DNA of 64,000 nucleotides, from contig JAEPRB010000198.1 of NCBI GenBank assembly GCA_016758965.1, positions 1 to 64,000 on the forward strand, read 5' to 3'. The DNA comes from Circinella minor (taxonomy: Eukaryota > Mucoromycota > Mucoromycetes > Mucorales > Lichtheimiaceae). A program made the translations under genes and the position numbers. Under the pieces are notes generated by a model. The model searched no databases, was not told where the DNA came from, and saw only the letters and a list, made by a program, of their open reading frames with translations. Shown one piece after another: positions 1 through 14,821 of this stretch; positions within the stretch are counted from its first letter, which is position 1, and each line of letters opens with the position of its first letter.

Positions 1-82
1 AAATGAATTATTCATTACTCAAGAAACACTATACTATCCAGTACCATCTACTTTTGAAATAAGGAGTACATATACACACAAG

Positions 83-390
83 AAACCAAATCCCACATTC
101 AAGATATATTTGATAATCCATCATCAAATTACCACAATTTCACTGGAAAATCAAGTTTTATTATTCATCCGGTGAAAAAAACAATAACCAGTCAAGTAGC
201 AAATCATTTGGTATTGTATGAACCTGTGTTATTCAAGAAACAACATACATTGATCCATATGATGAGGCGCATAAGTAACATCAAGAAGAATAAAAAAAAA
301 GTGGGCAACTTGTTATTATGACACAGACAAAATGAGTGTCATAATAATATTCCATGTGGTAGACAACAACAAAATGTGGGATTTGGTTTC
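83..390. repeat. Short inverted-repeat element (possible MITE remnant)
   Basis: An 18-base sequence beginning GAAACCAAATCC at 83-100 recurs in perfect inverse orientation at 373-390. The 308-bp unit between these ends also contains a 12-bp hairpin (313-347). No clear target-site duplication is visible, so the ends may not be the true element ends. It could be a decayed non-autonomous DNA transposon or a structured regulatory segment. Confidence 0.4.
313..347. repeat. Perfect 12-bp hairpin
   Basis: TTATTATGACAC at 313-324 pairs perfectly with GTGTCATAATAA at 336-347, leaving an 11-nt loop. It lies inside the 83-390 inverted-repeat unit. No gene adjoins it closely, so a transcription-termination role is not evident. 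Confidence 0.6.
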
Positions 391-968
391 GTTCTTTGGT
401 AGTACACGAGGTACACATCTATTTAAATTACCATGGTGAACTATATATTACGGCGTATTAATTACAAACTACGTATTCAAGAAGGTGAACTCTATTTATC
501 AAGAAACACAACAAGAAACCTTTTTATTATCAAGATATTTATTTATTTTCGGTGTTGGCAAGACTGGAATATGATTCTCGACACTTTTATGCTTATACTA
601 TTATTGCATGTCAAGATGATCATTTCACAAGTTATTTCAAGAACAATGATTCAAACTATCACTTCAAAAAGGTCATCATATATTTATTCTATTCACTGTT
701 ATTTTGGATATGGAGGTAGCACACACACAAACACACACATACACACGTGGACGAATATGCACACACGCAAATTCATACCAACATATCCGAAAATAACAGT
801 GGATGAATATTCCAGTCTTGTCTCAATCCAACATCAATATACCCAAGACTATTCCCTATTATTCGAAAAAAAAAGAAAAGGTACGTTGTAAAATATTGAT
901 ACTGAAAATCCAGTATTCGTAACAAATGTATGGTAAATTTATTATTTGTGTGTGTGATGATGATTGCC

Positions 969-1084
969 AAAAAAAAAAAAAGATATAAAAAAAGAGATAT
1001 AAAAAAAGAGATATAAAAAAAAAAACATATAAAAAAAACATATAAAAAAAACATATAAAAAAAACATATAAAAAAAACATATAT
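969..1084. repeat. A-rich minisatellite
   Basis: Tandem degenerate units of an A run followed by GATAT (three copies) and then CATAT (about five copies), with a period of about 13-14 bp. The change of GATAT to CATAT part way along indicates unit conversion or separate expansion. Frames that cross it are artefacts. Confidence 0.75.
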
Positions 1085-1889
1085 TTAAAAAAAATACTAT
1101 TGACCTGTATTATTACTATTTAAAAATTCCCTCATATCGCTCATCCTTCCTTCTCTGCGCAAAAACACAAAGATATCACAAGCTAACCCAAAACCAACAC
1201 TCATCCAGAGAAGCAAAAGAGCTTGCGATAGATAAAAAAGACATTCTGTATCAATGGATACGTATCTTTTAAGAGGACAAAAATCAAAAACAGTAAACTA
1301 ATTTACATATTCCTATACATAAAAAAAAATTATCAAGTCAAGGATCAAACAAAAATCAAAAGAAAAAAAAAACTCAAGATCCAACATTACAACAATCACA
1401 ACAAATATTCATAATCGAGACCAATGATATCAGATCAAATCAAATCAAATCAATAACAAATATTATACAATCCATTGGTTACAGCAACCTCACAAACAAG
1501 AATCAATACTCAAGATCAAAATAATCAACCATATTATCACTGTCGATGGATACAACTATAATTTCACTTTAAGCAACAAAATCAATACATATGACTTGAA
1601 CTGGTATACAGTATCAAGAAGAAAAGTATATTAAATACTATCATATAAATTAATTTCGACAATTTCTGTCGTCAAGAGCAACAATATCCTCCAACAATAA
1701 TTATTTTATCGAGTAAAAGTCAAACAAATATTCAATAATCATCGACAACAAAAGATTATCCATTGATATACAAGTCATCAATATCAACAACGGCTCTTTT
1801 GCTCTCTCATTTTCACACACATCATTCTATTTTATTATAATCAAAACAACAAAAACAACCTTATTATACACTAATTATTATTTTATATA

Positions 1890-1890
<1 letters not shown>

Positions 1891-1922
<32 letters not shown>
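1891..1922. repeat. A32 homopolymer
   Basis: Uninterrupted run of 32 adenines in the intergenic region. It follows about 700 bp whose plus strand is very poor in G. Confidence 0.9.
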
Positions 1923-1924
<2 letters not shown>

Positions 1925-4900
1925 AAAGAGGCAAGATTCATCGCATACATTAATAATGAAACTACTGATAACATTTATTAGATTACTTGGATAGTAGGTA
2001 TTTTTTTATTTTACAATCGTACAATCAAGCACATTTATATGATATATCCCCTTTTTACCTTAATTAAATTGCAATCCTTTATATCTACTCTATTGTAAAT
2101 ATATATCATTTATTAGTTAGTAATAATACAAAATAATAAAGTACGTACGTTGGTGTAGTTTGTATTTGAATAATAAGTTATACAAAATAGAATAGAAATT
2201 TGGGTCGTGGAAGTTAGGAATATTACGTCTGAATCAACAAAAGGATTTAATGATCAATAAAAACTATTGTCAGGTCAATTATTTAATTGTTAAAAAACTA
2301 AAAGATTTATAAGGAAAAGATAGAACAATATATTCGAAACAGTTGTGTGATATTTATATTATTGGTAATACGTACAAAAACACAGAAAACAAAAGCTTCA
2401 TAATTTCATAACATGGCTAATTTTAATTAAACGGATCTCACTACATACACAACCGAATTACTTGGTCCAATTATTCCGTTTTGTTGGCTATTCTACTCAA
2501 AGCAAGATTTTTTATAGTAATCTCGTATCTCATAATTAATCAGAATACGCAGGGCATTAACACATACTATAGCCAATGCTGAAATTGACTCACGTAATTT
2601 ATCCCTCATGACCAACACTTTTTATCTCAGTGATAATGCAGTACAAACGATAGAGAGTGGATTCTTATGTTATACGTACAATCAACAAGTAAACAAACTC
2701 TTTTCTTCATTCAAAAAAAAACAATACAAAGATACTTTTAGGTATACAATCAAAGGCATCAAAAAAGAAAAGACAAACTTTTACTGTATCTTGGTCTTTA
2801 ATCTCCTCTTGGTGTTGAAAAAAAATTATTTGTAAGATACGTACACTACTTTAAGTATTCTATCTTTTTTCATTCTAGGTACGTACAATGATGACCATGG
2901 TAATGGTAATAATGGTTTTACTACATGATTTTTCCCGCTTTTTACATATGTTTATCCCACAATACTAAAATAGGAATGCTTCACTTTAATTTTTTTTTTA
3001 ATCATTGATAGCAATGAGGTACTACCATCGTAAAAAAATAGACCAGGAGCCATAGAAAATAATTGAAATTTTACCTATTCATTTAAAGAAAAAAATACCA
3101 TGTACGTAGATCTCTTGAAACGTTCTGTGCCAAAGGAAAACCAGGTTGTAACGATTCATCGTCATGAATATAATTCCATAACAACATTTTTATTTTACTT
3201 TATAGAGAAACATTTTTTTTTTACGTGCCCATAGTAGTGGTAAAAGAGCAAGTCTAGAATTAATAGTTAAAGAGCAGGTCCCGAGCAGGTCCCAATCAAT
3301 TAAACTATACGTTCAAAAAAAAAAACTTGTCGTTCGATTTCTGATTCCCTCAAGATTAAAAAGCAAAGTTCCATGTTTTTCTTTCTTTTTCTCTTTGTAC
3401 TTTTTTTGTCTCTTCTTTCTTTTGTGTGGAAAATCCTACTTTGATCTGTAGGCTCTTTTGATACGTAGAGAGGTATTATCATTGGAGTATCGCAGTCATC
3501 GATAGCGGCGTCTACACATTGATTGGCATGGGTTATGTATTTTGTTTACCTCATTTCCCAATATACCGTGTACTGATTATTTGATCCTTCGTTATCATTT
3601 AATCCTATTTTAACTCCATGTCGACTCTTTTTTTTAATTGTTATCAGCGCAACTCTAGTCGTTCAGTCAAGTTTACTCCTGATTGTGTCAGAGCGACCGC
3701 GAGCTCATTGGCCACTTTAACCATGTCCTCAGCACGAATGGTTTTGGTACCTTTGAGACATCCTCCACTTTTTCTTCTTTTTATCATTCTTTTGTATATA
3801 CCTGGTTGAGACAAGAAGCACAAGGGGGGGGGGAGAAGAAAGTAGTGCAAAAGTGGGGGGTGCAAAAAACGGGGGCAAAAAGAGGGCGTGTGCAAAAAGA
3901 GAGAAGGTGCAAAAAATAGGGGTTTACTATAGTAGTTGTTTAAAATGATGACAAAAAACAACAGAATGTCTGATTAAAATTATAACTTCTATAATAAAAT
4001 TGTACTTTAACTATATCTAAATATTGATGTAAGCTTGTTGTATAAAATAAATAACCTTCTTATATTTTCAATGCTACATAAGCATCTACCTATTAAGAGA
4101 TACGTACTCGCAACTGTGTTTTGTAAAAAAAAAATATGGTTTGAGTTGGTTTGGGAAGAAAAAGAAAGAGGAGAGTGTTCATATGAAATGGCCTCCAAAA
4201 AGCCCTTACGTATCATCAAATGCGCTTTTTCTTTTTCGTTAAAATGGTCTTCTTTACATGCTTTTCGAAATATATTTTTGCTTGTTTATAGATCTGCATA
4301 GTTCTGTCTGAGGAACAAATTCAACCTGTCCCCTTATGCTTATCAGCCTTGTAAGCCTGGAGGTTATTGATTTTTTTTTTAAAATACGTACGTACGAAAA
4401 AAAAAGCAGGAGCCACCAGATGTCTTTTTAAATTTCGTTTTTAAATTATTACAACGTTATTGAACGATTTGATTAGACCTACTGGTTATAACAAAACTTA
4501 TATGAAACTGTCAATTAATGGGAGTATAGGAAGAAGAACATCAACGTAAAAATAATACGTAAAGCTGTAACTGCTAAGTCATATTCTAGTACTGGTTGAA
4601 TGAATATACTGTAAACTTTCCGTGCTGACGAAAGGCCAGTTCTATATTAATGTATAATAATTGACAAGGTAATTCCATGGTTCCTGTTGCCTTAGTAATA
4701 TATATATGTATACATTAGCCAGAAGTCTTTGAATAGTAATTTGCATTAAAGCTCCTAATCTGGTCTTTGTGCTAGAAGATATCCACTTTTATTCTCTAAA
4801 ACAGCCAGGTGGCTGACATATTTTTCATGGGGCTTTCCAACAACCTTGTGCAAGTATTTTAAGACTTGAGTCTCTCTCATGAGATATCATCACATTGAAA

Positions 4901-6510
4901 AAAATAAACCGACAACTAATGTTTTAGTCGATATGAATACAAAAAAGAACAACCAATCTTATTTTTTGCCACTGATAATTTTTCGTCCTCGTCCTTGACG
5001 GTTTTTATAAAAAGGGACTAAAAGGACCAAATAAAACAAATGAATGAACGCATGCAGTAGGGAAAGGAGAAGAAAGGAATTAGAATAAGTATATTTGTGT
5101 GATACGTATGATGGTTTCCGGTAAGAAGAATAATTCTTATTAGTAAAATATAATAATTATACATGACAATATTTAATATAAATTTTGATATCATTATTGG
5201 TATATCTTATATATTATATTTTATTAGTTATATAATTAAATTTGAATTTTGTTATAAACTATTGTTTTTAATAGTTTTTTTATTTTTTTATTTTATTTTA
5301 AATGAATTAAAATATAGGGTACCAGATAATAAGTTTTTAAAACGGATAAACCAAATTTATACATTTCCCAGGTTAGGAGGAACGACGGCACCTTTAGTTA
5401 GATAATTTTTGATGAAATAAAAAAAATTACTACGTAATCACTTGATTATGATATATAGAAAGATGATGGTCGATGTGTATGGTCGGGTCATCATGGAGTA
5501 TAACAACATGAATTCCATTTTCTTCATATATAATAATAAAATTACAGTTATAGATTGTTCTTCTCACATATCTTGAGCAGAATCAAATTGTTTTATGAGG
5601 AGGATATCAAGATTTCATTTGATCTTTGTAACATGTCGAATACAGTTATAGATATGTATATGTTACAAGATATAAACTAAAGTCTTATATATTTAGAAAC
5701 AGGCATTACAATTGCTTGTCTCATAAGTAAGCGATGCTAATATAGTGATTTGTTGGTATACACTCCTTTTGGTGAATGTTACTCTATAGAGCGACAATGC
5801 TTTAATATAAATGTATTTAAACAAATAGATAAGGAAAAGTCCCTCTTGGAAGAAAAAAACAATATGGGTGAGAGATTTTATAGTTATGAATAATGCAAAT
5901 TTTCATTACATTAATTTGGTAAAAGAAGTTATTGTTGAATGTGTTCCATTAGTGTTCTACTTCTTGAAGAAATGATATAGTTGCTATCACTGTTTTTTTT
6001 TTTACTCTTACGTATGATATCACTAACTTTTATTTTTATTTTGAACAACATGAATACCTATGATCGAAAGAAATTAAATATCATGTTAAAAAAGCTGAGG
6101 AGTAAACTGCCCCAAGTTATCATAATTTATCATATACCTCATATTATTTTTTAGATACGATACCTTTTATAAATAATTTAAGAATAATTCTTTATATTTT
6201 TAATAAATAAAAAAAAAGAAGAAGAAAGGGATATGATGAATACATTAAAAATATTATATAACTATTAAAAAATATACTCCTTGTAAATCTTTTATAACCA
6301 TGAGCTATATATCCATATACATGGATTATCCAGCAACAAAACCAATTGGTTGCTGAATTTAAAGAATAACTATATTTAGTAATAAGTAGGAACCATAAAA
6401 TAATAAATTTATGTGACAAAAAAAATATAAGTGTCTCCCTTTTTTTTTTTATTATTATTTTTACTCTTCATTTTTATATATATTAAATTATATTATATTC
6501 CCCTTTTCAT

Positions 6511-9164
<2,654 letters not shown>

Positions 9165-9474
9165 GAAAGAGAGAGAGAGAGAGAGAGAGAGTTGATTTTA
9201 ATGCATAGGTTGAAACTTTTTTTTTCGTTTTTTTTCCCTCCCTCCCCCCCTCCTTTTCATATACATTTCTGTAAAGGTTTTTTTTTTAATTTCTTCTAGA
9301 AACTTTGATTTTTATATTTTTAGGGTAAATTGATATCACAATATTGTAATAATTCCTTTATATTTTTATTTTTTTCATCAGTAATCACAATAAAAAAAAA
9401 GGTTTGAGAGGTGTTGTTTTTGGTGGCCAGAAATAATTTTTATTTAATTACATATAATTGATTATTACTTATTA
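9165..9474. other. Convergent intergenic spacer with GA microsatellite
   Basis: Spacer between the stop codons of poly(A) polymerase (+) and COP1 (-). It starts with a GA dinucleotide run (about 9165-9191) and contains T- and C-rich tracts. Both 3' untranslated regions must lie here, and they may overlap. Confidence 0.7.
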
Positions 9475-12400
9475 TTAAGGAATCATTTGAAGTACTTTAA
9501 TAATACCTTTACTATTAGCAGCTAATAATGTATTGGTGTTACTCTTCCAACAAGTAGAGCTAACGAAACCAGAAGAAAGTTGATCATTTTCTTGGGTATA
9601 TTGTGGGTCATGGAATGGCATAGGAGCAGGTGGGAACCGATATTTAACAATAGGGGTATTACAATCCTTATGATATGCATATACTGTATTATCTTCACTA
9701 CCACAAGAAATCCAATCCTTGTTAACGGATAATCCAACAAAATTTTTTTCATTGGTATGACCAGAATAAATTAATTGAGATTCGCCATTTAAACTATTCC
9801 AACGTCGAAGTGTATTATCAGTAGATCTGTTATAATAATAAAGTTGATTAATGATTATCATGGCCCATACTCTTTTATAAAAATTACTAAATTAAGAAAA
9901 AAAATATTAATTACGCAGAAATGATTTGATTATCATCAATCCAACGAACATAAGATACTGCCTTTTTATGTCCATTAAAGGTTTGAACAGGTGTAGCTGT
10001 ATATCGTAAATCGTAACAAGTAACATTATGATCTAAATAACAATAATAATATTAATACTATATATAATTTATATTTCCCAAACAAATTTAATCATATATA
10101 TATATATATATATATATTCATTGTCGATTGACATTAATATATCTATCATCTTACCGGCTGTACCAACGGCTAAATAATTAGCAACATTAGGAGCAAATTT
10201 AGCACAACACACGTTACCATTAAAACGTAATGTCATAACAGAATGTGACATAGATGTAGACCAAATCTTAACAGTAGAATCATCACCACCCGATGCAAGA
10301 TAAGTTGGATTTGCAGCACACATATCAACACTCCAAGTACGTCGTTCATGTTCATCAAAAATACGAATAGGTTGTCCTTCATTCACATCCCAAACTCGAA
10401 TAGTGCCTTCATAATCTGAACTTGCAATATGTGATTTTACATACATATTCCATGACAAACAACTATGAAACAAGCAATTAAAATAAATCAAAAAGTAATA
10501 ATTTATACTAGTACATATATATATATATATATGTAAGTCAGAAATGAATAACACCTATTTGGTGAATAAAAGTACCTGATTTTTTGACCGGCAGGAATCA
10601 CTTTAACAGGACAATGAACTAATTGAGAAGGTTGAAATTGACCAATAAATCCAGATCCACGTACATCACGTTTACCACGAGGCCAAATATCATTATTGCT
10701 ATCCATATTTGTGTCATCTTGCATTGAAATAGCATCAGCAATCATACTTGCATCAAATAATTTGATTTCACGTGATACACCAGCAATAGCAAAGAATTCA
10801 TCATCACGATCAAATTCAATGGATGAAATAATACTTGATGAGGTACTATCATTATGAAATAAAGTATCCAGAACACGGAATGAATTAAATCGTGTTGTTT
10901 CATACAGTAAGGATGATAGCTTGTCAAGGTCATAATGGGCAGGAAGCTCAGAACCTGGTGTCGCACATGCTTCTTTCAAATACAGTTCTTGTAAACTTTC
11001 GAATCGTTCATAAAGACGTTGACGTTTGATTTGATTCACACTGTCATCGGGATTGCCATTCTCGCTGAGTCCTAGTGATTCCTTTTTTTTTCGTAATGGA
11101 AGAAGAAGAATAATATCAGCTATTATTGCAAAAGTGTATTAATAGTTCCAGATATATCTTGATATATATTACCTGAATTTTTCTTTTATGACCAGCACGC
11201 TTTTTTAAATCAATAGCTGATGTGTGATCATTATTACTGGAATTATCACGGTTACTGTCAGCAGTCCTTGTATCTTCAATTCCAGAAACCAATGAATCAG
11301 TAGCAAAAAGATTATTATTATTATCATCATTATTATTACTATTAGATGATAATCCACTTTCAACATCTTCCATATAAACAACATTTCGTTTATCCTTGGC
11401 CCGTTCCAAATCCGTGTCAATGACTTTAATTTGTGATTGAAGTTCATGAATCGTATTTTTATGTCTATCTTTTAATTTACTCAAGAATTCTTCTAATAAC
11501 AAAGTTTCGGCCACTTTACGATCTACTTCTTGTTGTTTTTTACGTTCAACAGCAGGTTGTAAAAGCGCCAAAGCATCTGGACATGATTGGGATATTTGTT
11601 AAGATTTGGATTACTTTTTTTTTTGTGCAATCAAAAAGACGTATGATATTTATTTTACCTTTATATGGCAAATCTTTAAGGATGTTTTCTAATAAAACGG
11701 CATTATTACGTTTGGGTTCCGTTTGTACTGAACGAAGTAAGTTTTGAGAACCTCGTTTTTTTTCATCCTTGTACAAATCCACCAAATCCGAAACTAATAA
11801 ATAAATTGATATCAATCTGCATGTTCAAAAAAGAAAAAAGAAAAAAGATTGAAAGCTTACATTGATAATTGGGTAAAATTTGTTGTTGAGTAAGTCTTGA
11901 ACGACAAATGGGACAGTCAGGTGATGCAGCCACATACTGTGAAATACAAGGGTAACTATTATTTTATGCAACGCCATTAAGAATAAAAGTTGTAACAAAT
12001 AAAGAAAAGAAAAAAAATTAGTGCACAGGATAAAGACTTGATATATATCTATTTACCAGAATGTATGGCCACAAACGGTTACGGCAACAGAATTCAATAC
12101 ATCACGACAAATTGGACTATATTGTCCCCATACCAAAAAAAAAAAATATTAGTAAAAAGAAAAACGGCGTACTCATTTTTTTTAATTTATTTGATAACAT
12201 AATTAAAATTTACCATAAAAGTGATTCTGGATCTTCATCATCATCTTCTTGGTGAGCAGGAGGTCGAGCATCATCACCAGTAGTAGGGGAAACGTCATTA
12301 ATGGGTATAGTTGCCTCTTCCGTTGTGTCTTCTGCCACTACAATAGATGACTGAGGTGATGTTGTAATAGCTGTGGATGCTCTTATTTGTTGAGGACTAC

Positions 12401-13235
12401 GTACAAGAACATTAGATGATGATGAAGATTCGCCCACTATAACTGGTTGTGACGGTGTTCCCTCTGATGGTCCTTCTAAACAATCTTGGAAACAGTCAAA
12501 TGGTTGTTGTTGTTGTTCTTCGGGTTGTTGCTGTTGTTGTTCACTATTATTGTTAGATTCTGATCGACCCCACATTCTTGCAACGATAGATGATGAAAAA
12601 CGACGCCATCCGGATGAAGCTATAGAAGAAGAAGATTGTTGTTCTCCAAGTGTGGTATTAGATGCTTCTCTTGATTGAGAATGAGGGGGCAATGATTCTG
12701 AAGCACCCAAAGATGGTAAATTGTTATTAATATGTGACCAACGAATAGGAGAACGGGATTGAGTTCCTTCCATAGCATAGTTGTTTCCTCTTGGAATTTC
12801 AGTTTGACTACGTGACAAATTATGTTGTGTAGTGGTGAATTGACGTCGTTGTAAACGCCGAACACTTTCACGTCGACGAACCATTCCACCTATATTGTTT
12901 TATTATTATTATCATTTATTGTATAACCCTCAACAAAAATCACACATAATTTATATACCTCCTTCACTTTGTTGTCTTGTCAACGTATTAAATCGAGGTG
13001 TAACAGGAATCATGTCACCTGCTGCAGGTTGTAAAAGATCAAGACCCGATACTCTACGTTGAAGTCTTGGTAAGCGTCCAGTGCTAATAGTAGTATTATG
13101 TTGTTGTTGTTGTTGTTGTTGTTGTTGCTGAAGTGATAGTCGGGGATCGCCTAATGACCTCCCAGTTGTCATACTTTCATTTCCATATAATTCTCCACCT
13201 GCCAATAAATTTGAAGATCGTCTAGTATGGTCCAT
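9475..13235 (-). CDS. COP1: COP1-type E3 ubiquitin ligase (RING, coiled coil, WD40)
   Basis: Predicted RING-type E3 ubiquitin ligase of the COP1/RFWD2 family, which marks transcription factors for the proteasome. Ten exons join in phase to 976 residues: 13235-12959, 12889-12214, 12116-12057, 11955-11861, 11793-11659, 11576-11173, 11081-10576, 10462-10155, 10032-9915, 9826-9475. The RING finger starts at about residue 318 and is rebuilt across three introns. It has all eight zinc ligands: CPIC, then CGHTFC, YPC and, ten residues later, CPIC. A charged coiled coil follows (about 415-500), then the family-typical IEFDRDDEFFAIAG, seven-blade WD40 sequence (about 630-976) with ASSDYEGTIRVWD, GHTNEKNFVGLS and SCGSEDNTVYAYHKD, ending ANSKGIIKVLQMIP. 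The first 300 residues are low-complexity Ser/Gln-rich and not conserved. The gene looks intact. COP1 is well known from plants and animals and is missing from the model yeasts. Confidence 0.93.
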
Positions 13236-13318
13236 GTTTTCTTTTTTTTTATTTAAATAATTTTTTTTTTCAATTGTGTTGTCATAATTTAGACAAACTT
13301 GATTATACATATATAAAG

Positions 13319-13358
<40 letters not shown>

Positions 13359-14821
13359 AGTCAGTATGTAAAAGTCATATAGTTTACCTGGCTCTTATCT
13401 TTTTGTAAATTGTCAAATGACGCGTTTTTGAATTATTACTTTTTATTAACGAAAAAGAATATATAGAAAAAAAAAAGTTTGGTTTTTCTGTGGGCGTATA
13501 GAAAAAGAAAGAAAAAGAGAGTAAAAGAGTGGTGAAGGGAAGGATAAAAAAAAAACCAACCCAAAAAGAGAATGCTTTTCGACACACTGTTGATTTTTTT
13601 TTTTTGGTTGCTTTTGTATATGTCATCTGTGAAAAATAAAGGCGTTTACTGTTTATAAACACACGCACACACAATGGATAATCATGGTTTAAATAACATT
13701 TTTAATCCATCTATTAGGTTTTTAATAAATTAGAATATCCACAATAGTAGTAATATCGTATAAATTGCGCGGTGTTGTCATGGATATATATATATATATA
13801 TATAGAATGGTGTTCCAGTACAAAGGGAGAACATCGTTAACGCTTACCTGTCGTTGTTAGGTTAGTAACCATGGCATGTGATAACAATGAAAAAGAGAAT
13901 GTATTGAAACAAAAACAAAAAAGATTGGGATCGAACGATTAATCATCTTTTATCATGGAGCGGATATAAATAAACAATAAGGTAAAAAGAAAATCCAGGT
14001 TTTTTTTTAAAAAAAAAATGAGAAATGAGATCAAAAACATCACGTTTAAAGTAAATCAACAAATTTTTTGAATGTGTAGCTTCTTTCAAATTTGACATTT
14101 TGTAATATAAAGCATTATCTGTATAATTTTGGTTGTTTTATGTTCTTATGGAAGCGCAACACTGAACATCTGTTTGCAGTAATAATACGTAAATACTCTT
14201 ATTTGATACATCAAAAAAACCGGTTTTCTTTTTTATCTTTTCCAGAATGCACCTAATTTATAGCTTGGTGTCATGGTGTAGTATATTTATAGCAGATAAT
14301 GAATATGATAGAAAAAAGCTACTTATTTACTATATTGTGAGATTATGTTATTCACAACATCATATTCAGGTTCCTCCATTCGGTTTATTTGAAAATTATG
14401 ATTCTAGATAAACAAAAGAAGTTTTGTCATTTTGGGAAGACTGATAGTACTACTGTACCTTGATCAAATCTTTACAAAGTGAATCTAAGATCTTTGCTTA
14501 CATGAAGATATCGTTCTGCAACATTCACGTTATTTACTATAATAGTAGAGTAGTAGAAATAATGGTATTGAATTGATATTTATCAGTGAAGAACAAAGTA
14601 ATTATTGCTTCAGCTATTGGTAAGATATTATCTTTCATTGAATTTATGAATTTTTACAAAATGAGAATATAGCTTACTTTTTAAACCATACCACCCACAT
14701 CGCTTTCTATTAATAAATAATACTCTTTTTAACTTTTTAAAACTCAAAGCATTTAATGCGAAAAATAAAAATAAAGTTACACTAAGTTGTTCTTTTTTTA
14801 TTTGTTACATATAAACAAAAC
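13236..14821. other. Divergent intergenic region with A35 run and TA microsatellite
   Basis: Shared upstream region of COP1 (-) and the PLC-like gene (+), about 1.6 kb. It contains an uninterrupted A35 run (13323-13357) just upstream of the COP1 start and a TA repeat (about 13782-13804). No coding potential and no RNA gene were recognised. Confidence 0.6.

Larger units (their letters stand above)
1..6510. other. AT-rich intergenic region without a convincing gene
   Basis: No reading frame here looks like a protein gene. The longest frames (433-891 on +, 773-1054 on -) are low-complexity translations of A/T-rich and CA-repeat DNA. A minus-strand frame at 3644-3790 gives a more protein-like stretch (it contains RAEDMVKVANELAVAL) but ends quickly, is flanked by G/C homopolymers and cannot be extended, so it is left uncalled. 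The region holds a small inverted-repeat element (83-390), an A-rich minisatellite (969-1084), an A32 run (1891-1922), many TACGTA palindromes and a G-poor strand with recurrent TCAAGA. Confidence 0.6.

Noticed and set aside
433..891. 152-codon frame on the plus strand
   Set aside because: Low-complexity translation of AT-rich DNA and a CA repeat, with no domain and no gene-like context; it overlaps the region of TCAAGA repeats.
3644..3961. Minus-strand frame with a protein-like end (RAEDMVKVANELAVAL)
   Set aside because: Only about 45 residues look coding. The upstream part is a translation of G/C-rich homopolymers and no splice extension could be found.
5163..5405. Very AT-rich hydrophobic frame suggestive of mitochondrial DNA
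   Set aside because: No recognised mitochondrial protein; the composition alone explains the Ile/Phe/Leu-rich translation.
6250..6400. AACCAATTGGTT palindrome with CAGCAAC/GTTGCTG arms
   Set aside because: Short and isolated; the arms are only 7 bp and no further structure supports it.
11793..11861. Apparent out-of-phase intron in COP1
   Set aside because: Rechecked: with the acceptor ending TTAG before TTTCGG the join is in phase and reads PNYQFSDLVDLY, so there is no frameshift.
13920..13945. GGTTCGATCC-like sequence on the minus strand resembling a tRNA B box
   Set aside because: No A box, no acceptor stem pairing and no anticodon arm around it.
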